The notes under the pieces were generated by a model. It saw only the letters and a program-made list of their open reading frames with translations, did no database searches and had not been told where the DNA came from. The translations under genes and the position numbers were made by a program. A stretch of 64,000 bases of DNA from Burkholderia sp. BCC1644 (GTDB taxonomy: Bacteria > Pseudomonadota > Gammaproteobacteria > Burkholderiales > Burkholderiaceae), in assembly GCF_902833225.1 (NCBI RefSeq), contig NZ_CADFEI010000019.1, forward strand, positions 97,788 through 161,787. The letters run 5' to 3'. Positions 1 through 9,403 of this stretch are shown one piece after another (the first letter of the stretch is position 1; every line of letters starts with the position of its first letter).

Positions 1-681
1 ATGGTCGTGAAGCTGCAACTGCCCGCCAACGAACGCCTGCAGTACCTCGCGGGCCAGTACGTCGAGTTCATCCTGAAGGACGGTTCGCGCCGCAGCTACT
101 CGATGGCGAACGCGCCGCACGAGGAAGGCCCGATCGAGCTGCACATCCGCCACATGCCGGGCGGCAAGTTCACCGACCACGTGTTCGGCGCAATGAAGGA
201 GCGCGACATCCTGCGCTTCGAAGGCCCGCTCGGCACGTTCTTCCTGCGCGAGGATTCCGACAAGCCGATCGTGCTGCTCGCGTCGGGCACGGGCTTCGCG
301 CCGATCAAGGCGATCATCGAGCATGTGAAGCACTCGGGCATCACGCGCCCGATGACGCTCTACTGGGGTGCCCGCCGCAAGAAGGACATCTACCTCGACG
401 AACTCGCCGAGCAGTGGGCGCGCGAGATTCCGAACTTCAAGTACGTGCCGGTGCTCTCCGAGCCGGACGCCGGCGATCAATGGACGGGCCGCACGGGCTT
501 CGTCCATCGCGCAGTGATCGAGGACCTGCCCGATCTGTCGGGCCACCAGGTGTACGCATGCGGTGCGCCGGTGATGGTCGAATCCGCGCAGCGCGACTTC
601 ACGCAGCACCACGCACTGCCGGCCGACGAGTTCTACGCGGACTCGTTCACGAGCGCCGCCGATCTCGCGCATCCGGTCTGA
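1..681 (+). CDS. Flavin/NAD(P)H reductase, C-terminal part (CDP-6-deoxy-glucoseen reductase-like)
   Basis: The last 226 residues of a ferredoxin-NADP reductase-type protein; the gene begins before the window, so the ATG at base 1 is probably internal. The visible part has the FAD-binding motif RSYSMANAP (about residues 30-38), the nucleotide-binding glycine motif LLASGTGFAPIKAI (about 93-106) and the C-terminal YACGAP motif (about 185-190). This is the order found in reductases that pass electrons from NAD(P)H through FAD to an N-terminal plant-type 2Fe-2S domain, which here would lie upstream. Burkholderia members are usually annotated as CDP-6-deoxy-delta-3,4-glucoseen reductase (ascD), but that substrate is an inherited label and a general oxygenase-reductase role is equally possible. 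The reading frame is intact to its TGA, and a terminator-like hairpin lies 230 bases downstream. Confidence 0.85.
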   Translation: MVVKLQLPANERLQYLAGQYVEFILKDGSRRSYSMANAPHEEGPIELHIRHMPGGKFTDHVFGAMKERDILRFEGPLGTFFLREDSDKPIVLLASGTGFAPIKAIIEHVKHSGITRPMTLYWGARRKKDIYLDELAEQWAREIPNFKYVPVLSEPDAGDQWTGRTGFVHRAVIEDLPDLSGHQVYACGAPVMVESAQRDFTQHHALPADEFYADSFTSAADLAHPV

Positions 682-911
682 GCGCCGGGGCCGCCCGCGT
701 CCCGCGCTGCACGCTGCGATGTCACATACGTGGCATCGCAGCGGTTTACAGTGAGGCGCGGGATGCCTTATGCTTGCGCACATGAACTGCTTCCTGTCCA
801 CCCTTCGACGTCGCCGCTCGCCGCTCCGCCCGGATGCCGCAGGCTCGTCACGGACTCGCGCGTAACCTCCACACCGCTTCACCGGTTACGCACAAGCTGT
901 TCGAATCCACC

Positions 912-937
912 AGCCACGGCCTTCCGTGGCTTTTTTA
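912..937 (+). terminator. Rho-independent terminator
   Basis: A perfect 8-bp stem (912-919 with 924-931), a 4-base loop and then a run of T. It lies after the reductase gene and 40 bases before the aminotransferase start. The 295-base gap 682-976 holds nothing else I can recognise. Confidence 0.75.
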
Positions 938-976
938 TTGCCCGTTCCCTTTCAACGTCCGCTGGAGTCTGCTGCC

Positions 977-2161
977 ATGCCCCTGAACGATTTTCCGATC
1001 GACTCGCTGATGTACATCACGAACCGCCCCGACATCGTGTTTACGCACGGCAAGGGTTCGTGGCTCTACGATCACACGGGCAAGCGCTATCTGGACTTCA
1101 TCCAGGGCTGGGCCGTCAACAGCCTCGGCCACTGCAACGACGGTATCGTCGAAGCCCTGAAGACGCAGGCCGAAAAGCTGCTGAACCCGTCGCCGGCGTT
1201 CTACAACGAGCCGATGGCGAAGCTCGCGGGCCTGCTCACGCAGCACAGCGTGTTCGACAAGGTGTTCTTCACGAACAGCGGCGCCGAAGCGAACGAAGGC
1301 GCGATCAAGCTCGCGCGCAAGTGGGGCCGCAAGTTCAAGAACGGCGCGTACGAGATCATCACGTTCGACCACAGCTTCCACGGCCGCACGCTCGCGACGA
1401 TGTCGGCCAGCGGCAAGCCGGGCTGGGACACGATCTACGCACCGCAGGTGCCGGGCTTCCCGAAGGCCGAGCTGAACGACATCAACTCGGTCGAGAAGCT
1501 GATCACCGACAAGACCGTCGCCGTGATGCTCGAACCGATCCAGGGCGAAGGCGGCGTGATCCCGGCGACGCGCGAATTCATGCAGGCGCTGCGCGCGCTG
1601 ACGAAGCAGCACAACCTGCTGCTGATCGTCGATGAAGTGCAAAGCGGTTGCGGCCGCGCGGGCACGCTGTTCGCGTACGAACTCGCCGGTATCGAGCCGG
1701 ACGTCATGACGCTCGCGAAGGGCATCGGCGGCGGCGCGCCGCTCGGCGCGCTGCTGTCGAAGGCCGACGTCGCGGTATTCGAGGCGGGCGATCAGGGCGG
1801 CACCTACAACGGCAACCCGCTGATGACGGCGGTCGGCTATTCGGTGATCTCGCAGCTCGTCGCGCCCGGCTTCCTCGAGGGCGTGCGCGCACGCGGCGAA
1901 TACCTGAAGCGCAAGCTGCTCGAGCTGTCGGAAGAGCGCGGCTTCGAGGGCGAACGCGGCGAAGGCCTGCTGCGCGCGCTGCTGCTCGGCAAGGACATCG
2001 GCCCGCAGATCGTCGAGAAGGCGCGCGACATGCAGCCGGACGGCCTGCTGCTGAACGCCGCGCGGCCGAACCTGCTGCGCTTCATGCCCGCGCTGAACGT
2101 GACGACCGAAGAAATCGACCAGATGATGGCGATGCTGCGGTCGATCCTCGACACGCTCTAA
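977..2161 (+). CDS. argD: Acetylornithine/succinyldiaminopimelate-type aminotransferase
   Basis: A PLP-dependent class III aminotransferase of 394 residues, the usual ArgD length. It converts N-acetylglutamate semialdehyde to N2-acetylornithine with glutamate as amino donor in arginine synthesis, and enzymes of this type often act in lysine synthesis too. Visible motifs are the PLP phosphate-binding NSGAEANEGAIKLARK (about 97-112), FHGRT (about 134-138), the IVDEVQSGCGR stretch (about 217-227) and the Schiff-base lysine in LAKGIGGGAPLGA (about 248-260). The frame is open 17 codons further upstream, but the ATG at 977 is preferred because GGAG precedes it at the right distance and family proteins begin there. 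The GNAT gene follows 13 bases downstream with its ribosome site overlapping this stop, so the two are probably co-transcribed. Other class III aminotransferases remain possible. Confidence 0.9.
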   Translation: MPLNDFPIDSLMYITNRPDIVFTHGKGSWLYDHTGKRYLDFIQGWAVNSLGHCNDGIVEALKTQAEKLLNPSPAFYNEPMAKLAGLLTQHSVFDKVFFTNSGAEANEGAIKLARKWGRKFKNGAYEIITFDHSFHGRTLATMSASGKPGWDTIYAPQVPGFPKAELNDINSVEKLITDKTVAVMLEPIQGEGGVIPATREFMQALRALTKQHNLLLIVDEVQSGCGRAGTLFAYELAGIEPDVMTLAKGIGGGAPLGALLSKADVAVFEAGDQGGTYNGNPLMTAVGYSVISQLVAPGFLEGVRARGEYLKRKLLELSEERGFEGERGEGLLRALLLGKDIGPQIVEKARDMQPDGLLLNAARPNLLRFMPALNVTTEEIDQMMAMLRSILDTL

Positions 2162-2174
2162 GGAGACCGCCGCG

Positions 2175-2630
2175 ATGGACACCACCGCCGATGCTGTCGC
2201 TATCCGCCCGTTCGAACGCGCCGACACCGATGCCGTGCTTGCGGTATGGCGCGACGCGTTCCCGCAATACGAAGACACCGATGCGCCGCCGCATCGCGAT
2301 CCGCTGCGATCGATCGAGCTCAAGCTCGCGACGCAGCCGGAACTGTTTTTCGTCGCGACCAGCGGCGCGCGCGTCGTCGGCACGCTGATGGCGGGTTTCG
2401 ACGGACATCGCGGCTGGCTCTACTCGTTTGGCGTCGCGAACGACGCTCGCCGGCTCGGCGTCGGCCGTGCGCTGATCGCGCACGCGGAACGTGCGCTAGC
2501 CGCGCGCGGGTGCCTGAAGATCAACCTGCAGGTCCTGCCCGGCAACGACGACGCGTGCCGCTTCTATGCGGCGCTCGGCTATCGCGTCGAGGAGCGCATC
2601 TCGTTCGGCAAGACGCTGCCGGCCGCGTGA
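2175..2630 (+). CDS. GNAT family acetyltransferase (YpeA-like)
   Basis: A 151-residue single-domain GCN5-related N-acetyltransferase. The acetyl-CoA pyrophosphate-binding motif A is the stretch RRLGVGRALIAHAE (about 93-106), followed by the usual NDDACRFYAALGY helix near residue 125. Length and motifs match the YpeA group of small bacterial acetyltransferases, whose substrates are mostly unknown. AGGAG overlaps the stop of the upstream aminotransferase and sits close before this ATG, suggesting translational coupling, but nothing ties its substrate to arginine synthesis. Confidence 0.85.
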   Translation: MDTTADAVAIRPFERADTDAVLAVWRDAFPQYEDTDAPPHRDPLRSIELKLATQPELFFVATSGARVVGTLMAGFDGHRGWLYSFGVANDARRLGVGRALIAHAERALAARGCLKINLQVLPGNDDACRFYAALGYRVEERISFGKTLPAA

Positions 2631-2654
2631 CGCGAATGCCGGCAGCCGGCGATC

Positions 2655-3326
2655 TCAGCGCGTGATCGGCCCCGCGCCCGGCAGCGGATTGCCGAGCGCG
2701 TCGGTCGGCACGGCCTGCTGCTCGAACGCCGCGAAATACGCGGCCCACTGCGACTGGCTCACGCGCACGATCAGCGCGCCGTCCTGCCACACGTCGTTGT
2801 GGTCGTTGTGGTCGTCGCCCGCGCGATGCAGGTAGTTCGGGCCCGTCGAGCCCTGGTTCATGTGCGTGTCGTGAATGCCGTTGCCTTCCGTATAGGTGCG
2901 GCCGAACACGACGACGTCGAGGCCCTGCGACTGCGCGGCGTTCACGAGCCGCAGCAGCGACGGAATCGGCTCCGGATTCTCGGTGCCGTCCATCACCGCA
3001 CTCGCGCGCCACGCGCCCGTCTCGTTCAGGATGTCGCTGCGCAGGTAGTCGAGCGCGGGCAGCGCGGTCTGCCCCGTGAGGTCGGTGTAGCCTTCGGCCG
3101 CGGCCGCGAGCGTCTCGGTGACGGGATGATGGAAATCGTAGACGAGCTTGTAGTTCAACAAGTCGTCCGCGTCGCTGGTGCCGACGTTGATCGCGACATC
3201 CCAGTCGCCCGACGGCAGCGCCAGCGTCAGGTGGATGTGATACTGAATCTCGCTGCCATGCGGCGAGCCCTTCAGCGTCGCCACCGATGTCACCTTCGCC
3301 TTCACGAAACCGTAGTCCAGACTCAT
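2655..3326 (-). CDS. DUF2278 family protein (YukJ-like)
   Basis: A 223-residue soluble protein of the DUF2278/YukJ family, whose function is unknown. Recognisable features are the N-terminal DYGFVKAKVTSVATLKGSPH, the central VVVFGRTYTEGNGIHDTHMNQG (about residues 136-157) and the C-terminal DHNDHNDVWQDGALIV (about 168-183), rich in His, Asp and Asn as if binding a metal or a phosphate. There is no signal peptide or membrane segment. The start is chosen for the GGAG nine bases upstream. It converges on the GNAT gene and lies downstream of the livF terminator, so it is probably its own transcription unit. Confidence 0.8.
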   Translation of the reverse strand: MSLDYGFVKAKVTSVATLKGSPHGSEIQYHIHLTLALPSGDWDVAINVGTSDADDLLNYKLVYDFHHPVTETLAAAAEGYTDLTGQTALPALDYLRSDILNETGAWRASAVMDGTENPEPIPSLLRLVNAAQSQGLDVVVFGRTYTEGNGIHDTHMNQGSTGPNYLHRAGDDHNDHNDVWQDGALIVRVSQSQWAAYFAAFEQQAVPTDALGNPLPGAGPITR

Positions 3327-3508
3327 GCGTGCTCTCCGTGTTCGGATGGACCGCCGATGCTACGCGGCCCGTGTGTCGGTTTGCGGGCCACCGGCATCGA
3401 ACCGCTTGCCGACGGCCTGCGCTCCACCATTCCCGCGCCGCATGCGCGGCGCAACAGTCGAATGGAGTCGCGTTCACGCGCACAGTTCGGCACACATCGC
3501 ACAACATG

Positions 3509-3543
3509 AAAAAAGGCTGTCACGGCAACCCGTGACAGCCTTT
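3509..3543 (-). terminator. Terminator of the livHMGF operon
   Basis: A perfect stem of up to 14 bp (3512-3525 with 3530-3543) with a CAAC loop. On the minus strand it is followed by six T. It sits about 70 bases after the livF stop. Confidence 0.85.
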
Positions 3544-3610
3544 CGAAAGCCCTGGCGCGAACCGCGCGGCATCTGCCGCCGCGCGTCGCCGGGCCCGCTC
3601 GGTTACTCGT

Positions 3611-4326
<716 letters not shown>

Positions 4327-4327
<1 letters not shown>

Positions 4328-5103
4328 CAGTGCACCCCTGCGCCGAGATATGCCTCAATCACCTTCGGATTCTTCTGCACGTCCTGCGGCAGACCCTCGG
4401 CGATCACCTTGCCGTAATCGAGCACCGTCATCCGGTTGCACAGTCCCATCACGAGCTTGACGTCGTGCTCGATCAGCAGGATCGTGCGGCCGTCCGAGCG
4501 GATCTTGTCGAGCAGGCGCGTGAGTTCGACCTTCTCGGTCGCATTCATCCCGGCCGCCGGCTCGTCGAGCGCGAGCAGCTTCGGGTCGGTGGCCAGTGCG
4601 CGCGCGATCTCGAGACGGCGCTGGTGGCCGTACGACAGGTTGCGCGACGTGTAGTCCGCGTACTGCAGCACGCCCACGTATTCGAGCAGCTCGATCGCGC
4701 GTTCCTTGATCTCGCGCTCTTCCTGGCGCTCGGCCGGCGTCTGGAACACCGCGCCGAGCAGGCCGTGCTTGGTCCGCACGTGGCGGCCCACCATCACGTT
4801 CTCGAGCGCCGTCATCCCGCCGAACAGGCGGATGTTCTGGAACGTGCGCGCGATGCCGGCCTTGGCCACCTGGTGCACGGCCGTCGGCGTGTAGTTCGTG
4901 CCGTCCAGCTTGAAATCGCCGGAGTCCGGCGTGTAGAGGCCCGTGATCACGTTGAAGAACGTCGTCTTGCCGGCGCCGTTCGGGCCGATCAGGCCGTAGA
5001 TCTCGCCTTCCTTGATCTGCAGGCCGACGTCGGACAATGCCTGCAGGCCGCCGAAGCGTTTGTTCACGCCCTGCACGGACAGTCGGATTTGCTTGTCGCT
5101 CAT
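4327..5103 (-). CDS. livG: Branched-chain amino acid ABC transporter, ATPase LivG
   Basis: A 258-residue ATPase partner of LivF. Walker A is GPNGAGKTT (about 39-47), the signature region is LSYGHQRRLEIARAL (about 156-170), and Walker B with its switch is LLALDEPAAGMNATE (about 175-189). The YGHQRR form of the signature and the AAGMN loop mark the LivG subfamily. It lies 23 bases after livM with AAGGGGAT as ribosome site, and overlaps livF by one base. Confidence 0.95.
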
Positions 5104-5126
5104 GTGGATATCCCCTTGTCCGTTCG

Positions 5127-6296
5127 TTACGCGCGCACCGGCTTCTTGCTGGCGCGCTTCGCCAGTTTCGCGATCTTGTCCTCATGCTTCGGCGCGGGCC
5201 ACAGGCCTTCCGAGCGGTACAGCATGATGACCACCATCGCGAGGCCGTACAGCGCCTGACGGATCACTTCCGTGTCGACGATGTCGTGACCGAACAGCGC
5301 ATGCTGCAGCGGGCTCATCGTCGAGCGCAGGAATTCCGGGAAGATCGCGAGCAGCACCGCGCCCAGGATCACGCCCGGGATGTGGCCCATGCCGCCCAGC
5401 ACCACGCACGCCAGCACCACGATCGATTCCCAGAACGTGAACGATTCCGGCGACACGAAGCCCTGGAACGAACCGAACATCGCGCCCGACAGGCCGCCGA
5501 ACGATGCGCCCATCGCGAACGCGAGCAGCTTCACGTTACGGGTGTTGATGCCCATCGCCTTCGCGGCGATTTCGTCCTCGCGGATGGCTGCCCACGCACG
5601 GCCGATACGCGAGTGCTGCAGGCGCGTACACACCCAGATCACCAGCAGCGAGCACAGCACGAACAGGTAGTAGTACATGTAGACCGACGGCAGCTGCAGG
5701 CCGAACAGCGAGTGCGTCTGCGACAGGTTGAAGCCGCCGACGTGCACCGGATCGATGCCCGTGATCCCCTTCGGGCCGTTGGTGATGTTCACCGGACGGT
5801 CGAGGTTGTTCATGAAGATCCGGACGATTTCACCGAAGCCGAGCGTCACGATCGCGAGGTAGTCGCCGCGCAGGCGCAGCGTCGGCGCGCCGAGCAGGAT
5901 CCCGAAGGTCGCCGCCAGCGCCATCGCGATCGGCACGATGATCAGGAACGGCACATGCAGGCCGTTCGGCGCGAGCGCCGCGATCCACTCGAACTGCGAG
6001 CTCAGGTGCGGCGAGCTCAACAATGCCGCCGTGTACGCGCCCACCGCGTAGAACGCGATGTAGCCCAGGTCGAGCAGGCCGGCGAAGCCGACCACCACGT
6101 TCAGGCCGAGCGCGAGCATCACGTACAGCATCGCGAAGTCGAGCACGCGGACCCAGTAGTTGCCGCCGGCCGAGCCGATGATGATCGGCGCGGCGATCAC
6201 GAGGACGGCCGTCAGCAGGCCGATGACGACGGTCTTGGCGGTGTTGCGCTCTTCGACGAGCGACGTCGAGGATTCGATCGGTTGAATGGATGTCAT
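5127..6296 (-). CDS. livM: Branched-chain amino acid ABC transporter, permease LivM
   Basis: A 389-residue inner-membrane permease with about ten hydrophobic segments, starting near residue 22. The motif AAIREDEIAAKAMGIN (about 239-254), the coupling region that contacts the ATPases, and GGLSGAMFGSFQGFVSPESF a little later are typical of LivM. Together with LivH it forms the channel for leucine, isoleucine, valine or related substrates. GGGAGC precedes the ATG, and livH ends 18 bases upstream. Confidence 0.95.
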   Translation of the reverse strand: MTSIQPIESSTSLVEERNTAKTVVIGLLTAVLVIAAPIIIGSAGGNYWVRVLDFAMLYVMLALGLNVVVGFAGLLDLGYIAFYAVGAYTAALLSSPHLSSQFEWIAALAPNGLHVPFLIIVPIAMALAATFGILLGAPTLRLRGDYLAIVTLGFGEIVRIFMNNLDRPVNITNGPKGITGIDPVHVGGFNLSQTHSLFGLQLPSVYMYYYLFVLCSLLVIWVCTRLQHSRIGRAWAAIREDEIAAKAMGINTRNVKLLAFAMGASFGGLSGAMFGSFQGFVSPESFTFWESIVVLACVVLGGMGHIPGVILGAVLLAIFPEFLRSTMSPLQHALFGHDIVDTEVIRQALYGLAMVVIMLYRSEGLWPAPKHEDKIAKLAKRASKKPVRA

Positions 6297-6314
6297 GTTG
6301 TTTGCTCCCTTCCG

Positions 6315-7265
6315 TTACGCGCGATCCGCGACCCGTTCGCCCAAGAGGCCCGACGGACGGAACACCAGCACGATGATCAGCACGATGAAGGCGAACACGT
6401 CCTGGTAGTTACTGCCGAACACGCCGCCCGTGAGGTTGCCGATGTAGCCGGCCCCGAGCTGCTCGATCAGGCCGAGCAGCACGCCGCCGACCATCGCACC
6501 GCCGAGGTTGCCGATCCCGCCCAGCACCGCCGCCGTGAACGCCTTCATGCCGGGGATGAAGCCCATGTAGAAGTGCACGTTGCCGTATTCGGAGGCGATC
6601 ATCACGCCGGCCAGCGCGGCGAGCGCGGAGCCGATCATGAACGTCGCGGAGATCACGAAGTTCGGGTTCACGCCCATCAGGCTCGCGGTGTTCGGGCTTT
6701 CGGCGATCGCGCGCATCGCACGGCCGAGCTTGGTCTTGTGCACGAGCAGCAGCAGGCCGCCCATCACGATGAACGCGACGGCGATGATCACGATTTCAGT
6801 GACCGAGATCACGGCGCCGGGCGTCGTGTCGGTCGCCTTGATCACGTTGATCGGATCGGTCGGCAGCAATTGCGGGAACGGCAGCGGGTTGCGCGACCAG
6901 ATGATCATCGCGGCGGTCTGCAGCAGGATCGACACACCGATCGCGGTGATCAGCGGCGCGAGGCGCGGTGCGCGGCGCAGCGGCCGGTATGCGACGCGTT
7001 CGATCGTGAAGCCGACGAACGCACAGACGACCGCGGCGATGCCCAGGCCGATCGTCAGCGTCGCGACGTTGCCGAGTCCGGGGAAATGGTTCTGCAGCAC
7101 GGTAATGGCCGACAGGGCGACCATCGCGCCGATCATCAGCACGTCGCCGTGCGCGAAGTTGATGATGCCGAGAATGCCGTACACCATCGTGTAGCCCAAC
7201 GCGATGATGGCGTAGACACTGCCGAGCACCAGCCCGTTGAGAACCTGCTGGACGAAAATATCCAT
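6315..7265 (-). CDS. livH: Branched-chain amino acid ABC transporter, permease LivH
   Basis: A 316-residue inner-membrane permease. The start MDIFVQQVLNGLVLGSVYAI is preferred over the longer open frame because AAGGAG lies just before it and the family begins this way. The cytoplasmic coupling motif RAIAESPNTASLMGVNPN is near residues 185-202 and is followed by the usual pair of long hydrophobic segments. It is the first intact gene of livHMGF. The binding-protein gene that normally heads this cluster is degraded (7477-8151), so the importer must borrow a binding protein encoded elsewhere or be impaired. A terminator-like hairpin lies between the livK remnant and this gene. Confidence 0.93.
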   Translation of the reverse strand: MDIFVQQVLNGLVLGSVYAIIALGYTMVYGILGIINFAHGDVLMIGAMVALSAITVLQNHFPGLGNVATLTIGLGIAAVVCAFVGFTIERVAYRPLRRAPRLAPLITAIGVSILLQTAAMIIWSRNPLPFPQLLPTDPINVIKATDTTPGAVISVTEIVIIAVAFIVMGGLLLLVHKTKLGRAMRAIAESPNTASLMGVNPNFVISATFMIGSALAALAGVMIASEYGNVHFYMGFIPGMKAFTAAVLGGIGNLGGAMVGGVLLGLIEQLGAGYIGNLTGGVFGSNYQDVFAFIVLIIVLVFRPSGLLGERVADRA

Positions 7266-7432
7266 TTGAAGCTCCTTGGCCCGTGCTGCCGGAGGACGTT
7301 GCGCCCCGCGGGTAAGCGAGGAATCGCGCCTTCTCGGCGACACTGCGGGTACTAGTCGATACCGGTAAGGGTGGATCGTTCCGGCGCGCGCCGCCCGGCC
7401 TGTACGGCCGGACCTGCCGCCGGAGCGGATAC

Positions 7433-7462
7433 AAAAACGGCACCGCACTGTCCCGGTGCCGT
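7433..7462 (-). terminator. Terminator between the livK remnant and livH
   Basis: A perfect 9-bp stem (7437-7445 with 7454-7462) with an 8-base loop, followed on the minus strand by five T. In a liv operon such a hairpin would let livK be expressed above livHMGF. The region 7266-7432 otherwise holds only the livH ribosome site and no gene. Confidence 0.75.
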
Positions 7463-7476
7463 CATGAGTCCCGTCG

Positions 7477-8151
7477 CTAAATCGTCACGACATCGAGGAC
7501 GGTGTTCGTGGCCTCCTTGAAGTCGTGGGACAGCATGCCGAGACGGCCTTCGTCCGGTTTCCCGGCATCCGTGCCTTGGCCCGTCCGGCGCGACGCAAGC
7601 GCCACACCCGGACGGATCGGATTCCGCGCCGCGTCGCCCGTCGGGGCATTGCGCAAGCCGCACCCGACATTCGTCAGGACTGCGTCGGAATCCGTCGTAC
7701 GAACCAGACCGCGCGCCATGACCCGACCGGTCGTGGCGGCACGCTGTTTCATCGAATTGAAATGAAGGGGGGCCGGTGACACCTGCGCGCCGCCTACGGC
7801 GTCGCGACCGGCCGGCATCCGTCGATCGGCGCGTATGGTCACCGTCGCGCCACGATCGGCGGCTTGCCGCGGCGCAACCGGCATGCCCGCTGCCGGACCG
7901 TGCGTCGCGCCAAGCGCGTTGATTTCGTCAATCGTCAAACGTGCCCCGTATTCCTTGTCGTTGCCCAATTGCGCGATACGGCACGCCCACGGCGCCGCAC
8001 GACCGGTTCCGGCGACGCGCACGCCGCTGGCCGGCGGTGCCGCGAACGCCGCAGCCTCCCTGCCCGCCCCGTCGTCGCTCTTTTTGCTGCATCCGGCAAG
8101 CATTGCAACCGGTGCGGCGACGGACTCGGCGTAAGCCAACTTCACATGCAT
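7477..8151 (-). pseudogene. livK: Decayed branched-chain amino acid binding protein (livK remnant)
   Basis: An open frame of 224 codons in the place where livK normally stands. The N-terminus still reads as a lipoprotein signal (MHVKLAYAESVAAPVAMLAG then CSKK), with GGGAG before the ATG. From residue about 50 it loosely follows the LivK pattern: APW in place of the usual APLTG, then QLGNDKEYGARLTIDEINALG. Further on, RRTGQGTDAGKPDEG with LGMLSHDFKEAT resembles the usual RTAYGQGLADEFE with VLSHDATNDKA, and the end VLDVVTI matches the family terminus. Intact LivK is about 370-380 residues, so some 150 residues, mainly of the second lobe, are missing and conserved positions are widely substituted. 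That the frame remains open may simply reflect high G+C. I infer a pseudogene; a short diverged lipoprotein is the alternative. Confidence 0.65.
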
Positions 8152-8365
8152 TGAATGGTCTCCCGCGCCTTGCCAAAACCCGATTTCAAAGCCATTCCGG
8201 CTTGAAAACGGGCGCATTGTAACTCCATTTATAGGACGCCAATAATCCTGATTCGATGGGGTTTTCCTGCATTGCAACCAATTTTGAGAGACGGTTGGGA
8301 ACGAATGGAGCAACCGGGTTGCACCGCGACTGCGAATAATGGTTGCGATTACAATTTCGAGACGC

Positions 8366-8394
8366 AAAAAAAAGCGCGCCGGGAGGCGCGCTTT
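8366..8394 (-). terminator. Terminator of fkpB-ispH
   Basis: A perfect 10-bp stem (8371-8380 with 8385-8394) with a GGGA loop, followed on the minus strand by a run of T. It lies 26 bases after the ispH stop. The stretch 8152-8365 upstream of the livK remnant has lower G+C and probably held the livK promoter, but I cannot place one with confidence. Confidence 0.9.
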
Positions 8395-8420
8395 GGTGTT
8401 CCGCGGGTGCGATGCGGCAA

Positions 8421-9401
8421 TCAGGCGGCGGGCGGCAGGTTCAACCCGCGCGGCAGCGGAAACGACACGTTTTCCTCGATGCCGTCGAGCGCGCGGACAT
8501 TGCGCACGCCGAGTTCGCGCAGCCGCGCGATCACGGCCTGGGCGAGCACTTCCGGCGCCGACGCGCCGGCCGTCACGCCGATGCGGCGCTTGCCGGCGAC
8601 CCATGCCGGATCGATCTGGTCAGGTGCATCGACCATGTACGCGTCCACGCCGCGCTTCTCGGCCACTTCACGCAGGCGGCTCGAATTCGAGCTGTTCGGG
8701 CTGCCGACGACGATCACGACATCGCACTGCGGCGCCATGAACTTCACCGCGTCCTGGCGGTTCTGCGTCGCGTAGCAGATGTCCTGCTTCTTCGGCTCGC
8801 GGATCTTCGGATACTTCGCCTTCAGCGCCCCGATGATTTCCGCGGCGTCGTCGACGGACAGCGTCGTCTGCGTGACGAGCGCGATGCGCTCGGGATCGGC
8901 GAGCTCGAGCTTCTGCACGTCCTCGACGCTCTCGACGAGATGCATGCCGCGCTCGACCTGCCCCATCGTGCCTTCGACTTCAGGGTGGCCCTTGTGCCCG
9001 ATCATGACGATGTCGACGCCGTCCTGGCGCATCTTCGCCACTTCGACGTGCACCTTCGTGACGAGCGGGCAGGTTGCGTCGTAAATGCGCAGCCCGCGCA
9101 CGTCGGCCTCGTCGCGCACGGCCTTCGACACGCCGTGCGCACTGAAGATCACGGTGTTGCCGGCCGGCACTTCCTCGAGTTCCTCGACGAAGATCGCGCC
9201 TTTCTTCTTCAGATCCTCGACCACGTACTTGTTGTGGACGATCTCGTGACGGACGTAGATCGGCGCACCGTGCATCGCGATTGCGCGCTCGACGATCTCG
9301 ATCGCGCGGTCGACGCCCGCGCAGAAGCCGCGCGGCTGGGCCAGCAGGATTTCGGCATCGGCGGCGACGGTCTGCCCGGACAGCGTATCGGTGGTGCTCA
9401 T
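8421..9401 (-). CDS. ispH: 4-hydroxy-3-methylbut-2-enyl diphosphate reductase
   Basis: A 326-residue enzyme of the last step of the MEP isoprenoid pathway, reducing HMBPP to IPP and DMAPP with an iron-sulfur cluster. The three cluster cysteines are visible in PRGFCAGVDRAI (about residues 24-35), DATCPLVTKVH (about 108-118) and DICYATQNRQ (about 205-214). The substrate-binding histidines lie in HEIVHNKYVV and FSAHGVS. It starts two bases after the fkpB stop, the same fkpB-ispH pairing as in E. coli. Confidence 0.96.
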   Translation of the reverse strand: MSTTDTLSGQTVAADAEILLAQPRGFCAGVDRAIEIVERAIAMHGAPIYVRHEIVHNKYVVEDLKKKGAIFVEELEEVPAGNTVIFSAHGVSKAVRDEADVRGLRIYDATCPLVTKVHVEVAKMRQDGVDIVMIGHKGHPEVEGTMGQVERGMHLVESVEDVQKLELADPERIALVTQTTLSVDDAAEIIGALKAKYPKIREPKKQDICYATQNRQDAVKFMAPQCDVVIVVGSPNSSNSSRLREVAEKRGVDAYMVDAPDQIDPAWVAGKRRIGVTAGASAPEVLAQAVIARLRELGVRNVRALDGIEENVSFPLPRGLNLPPAA

Positions 9402-9403
9402 GA

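Noticed and set aside
5037..7355. Long plus-strand ORF (772 aa) opposite livM-livH
   Set aside because: Very Arg/His/Asp-rich translation without family features; it is an antisense shadow that stays open because of the high G+C codon bias.
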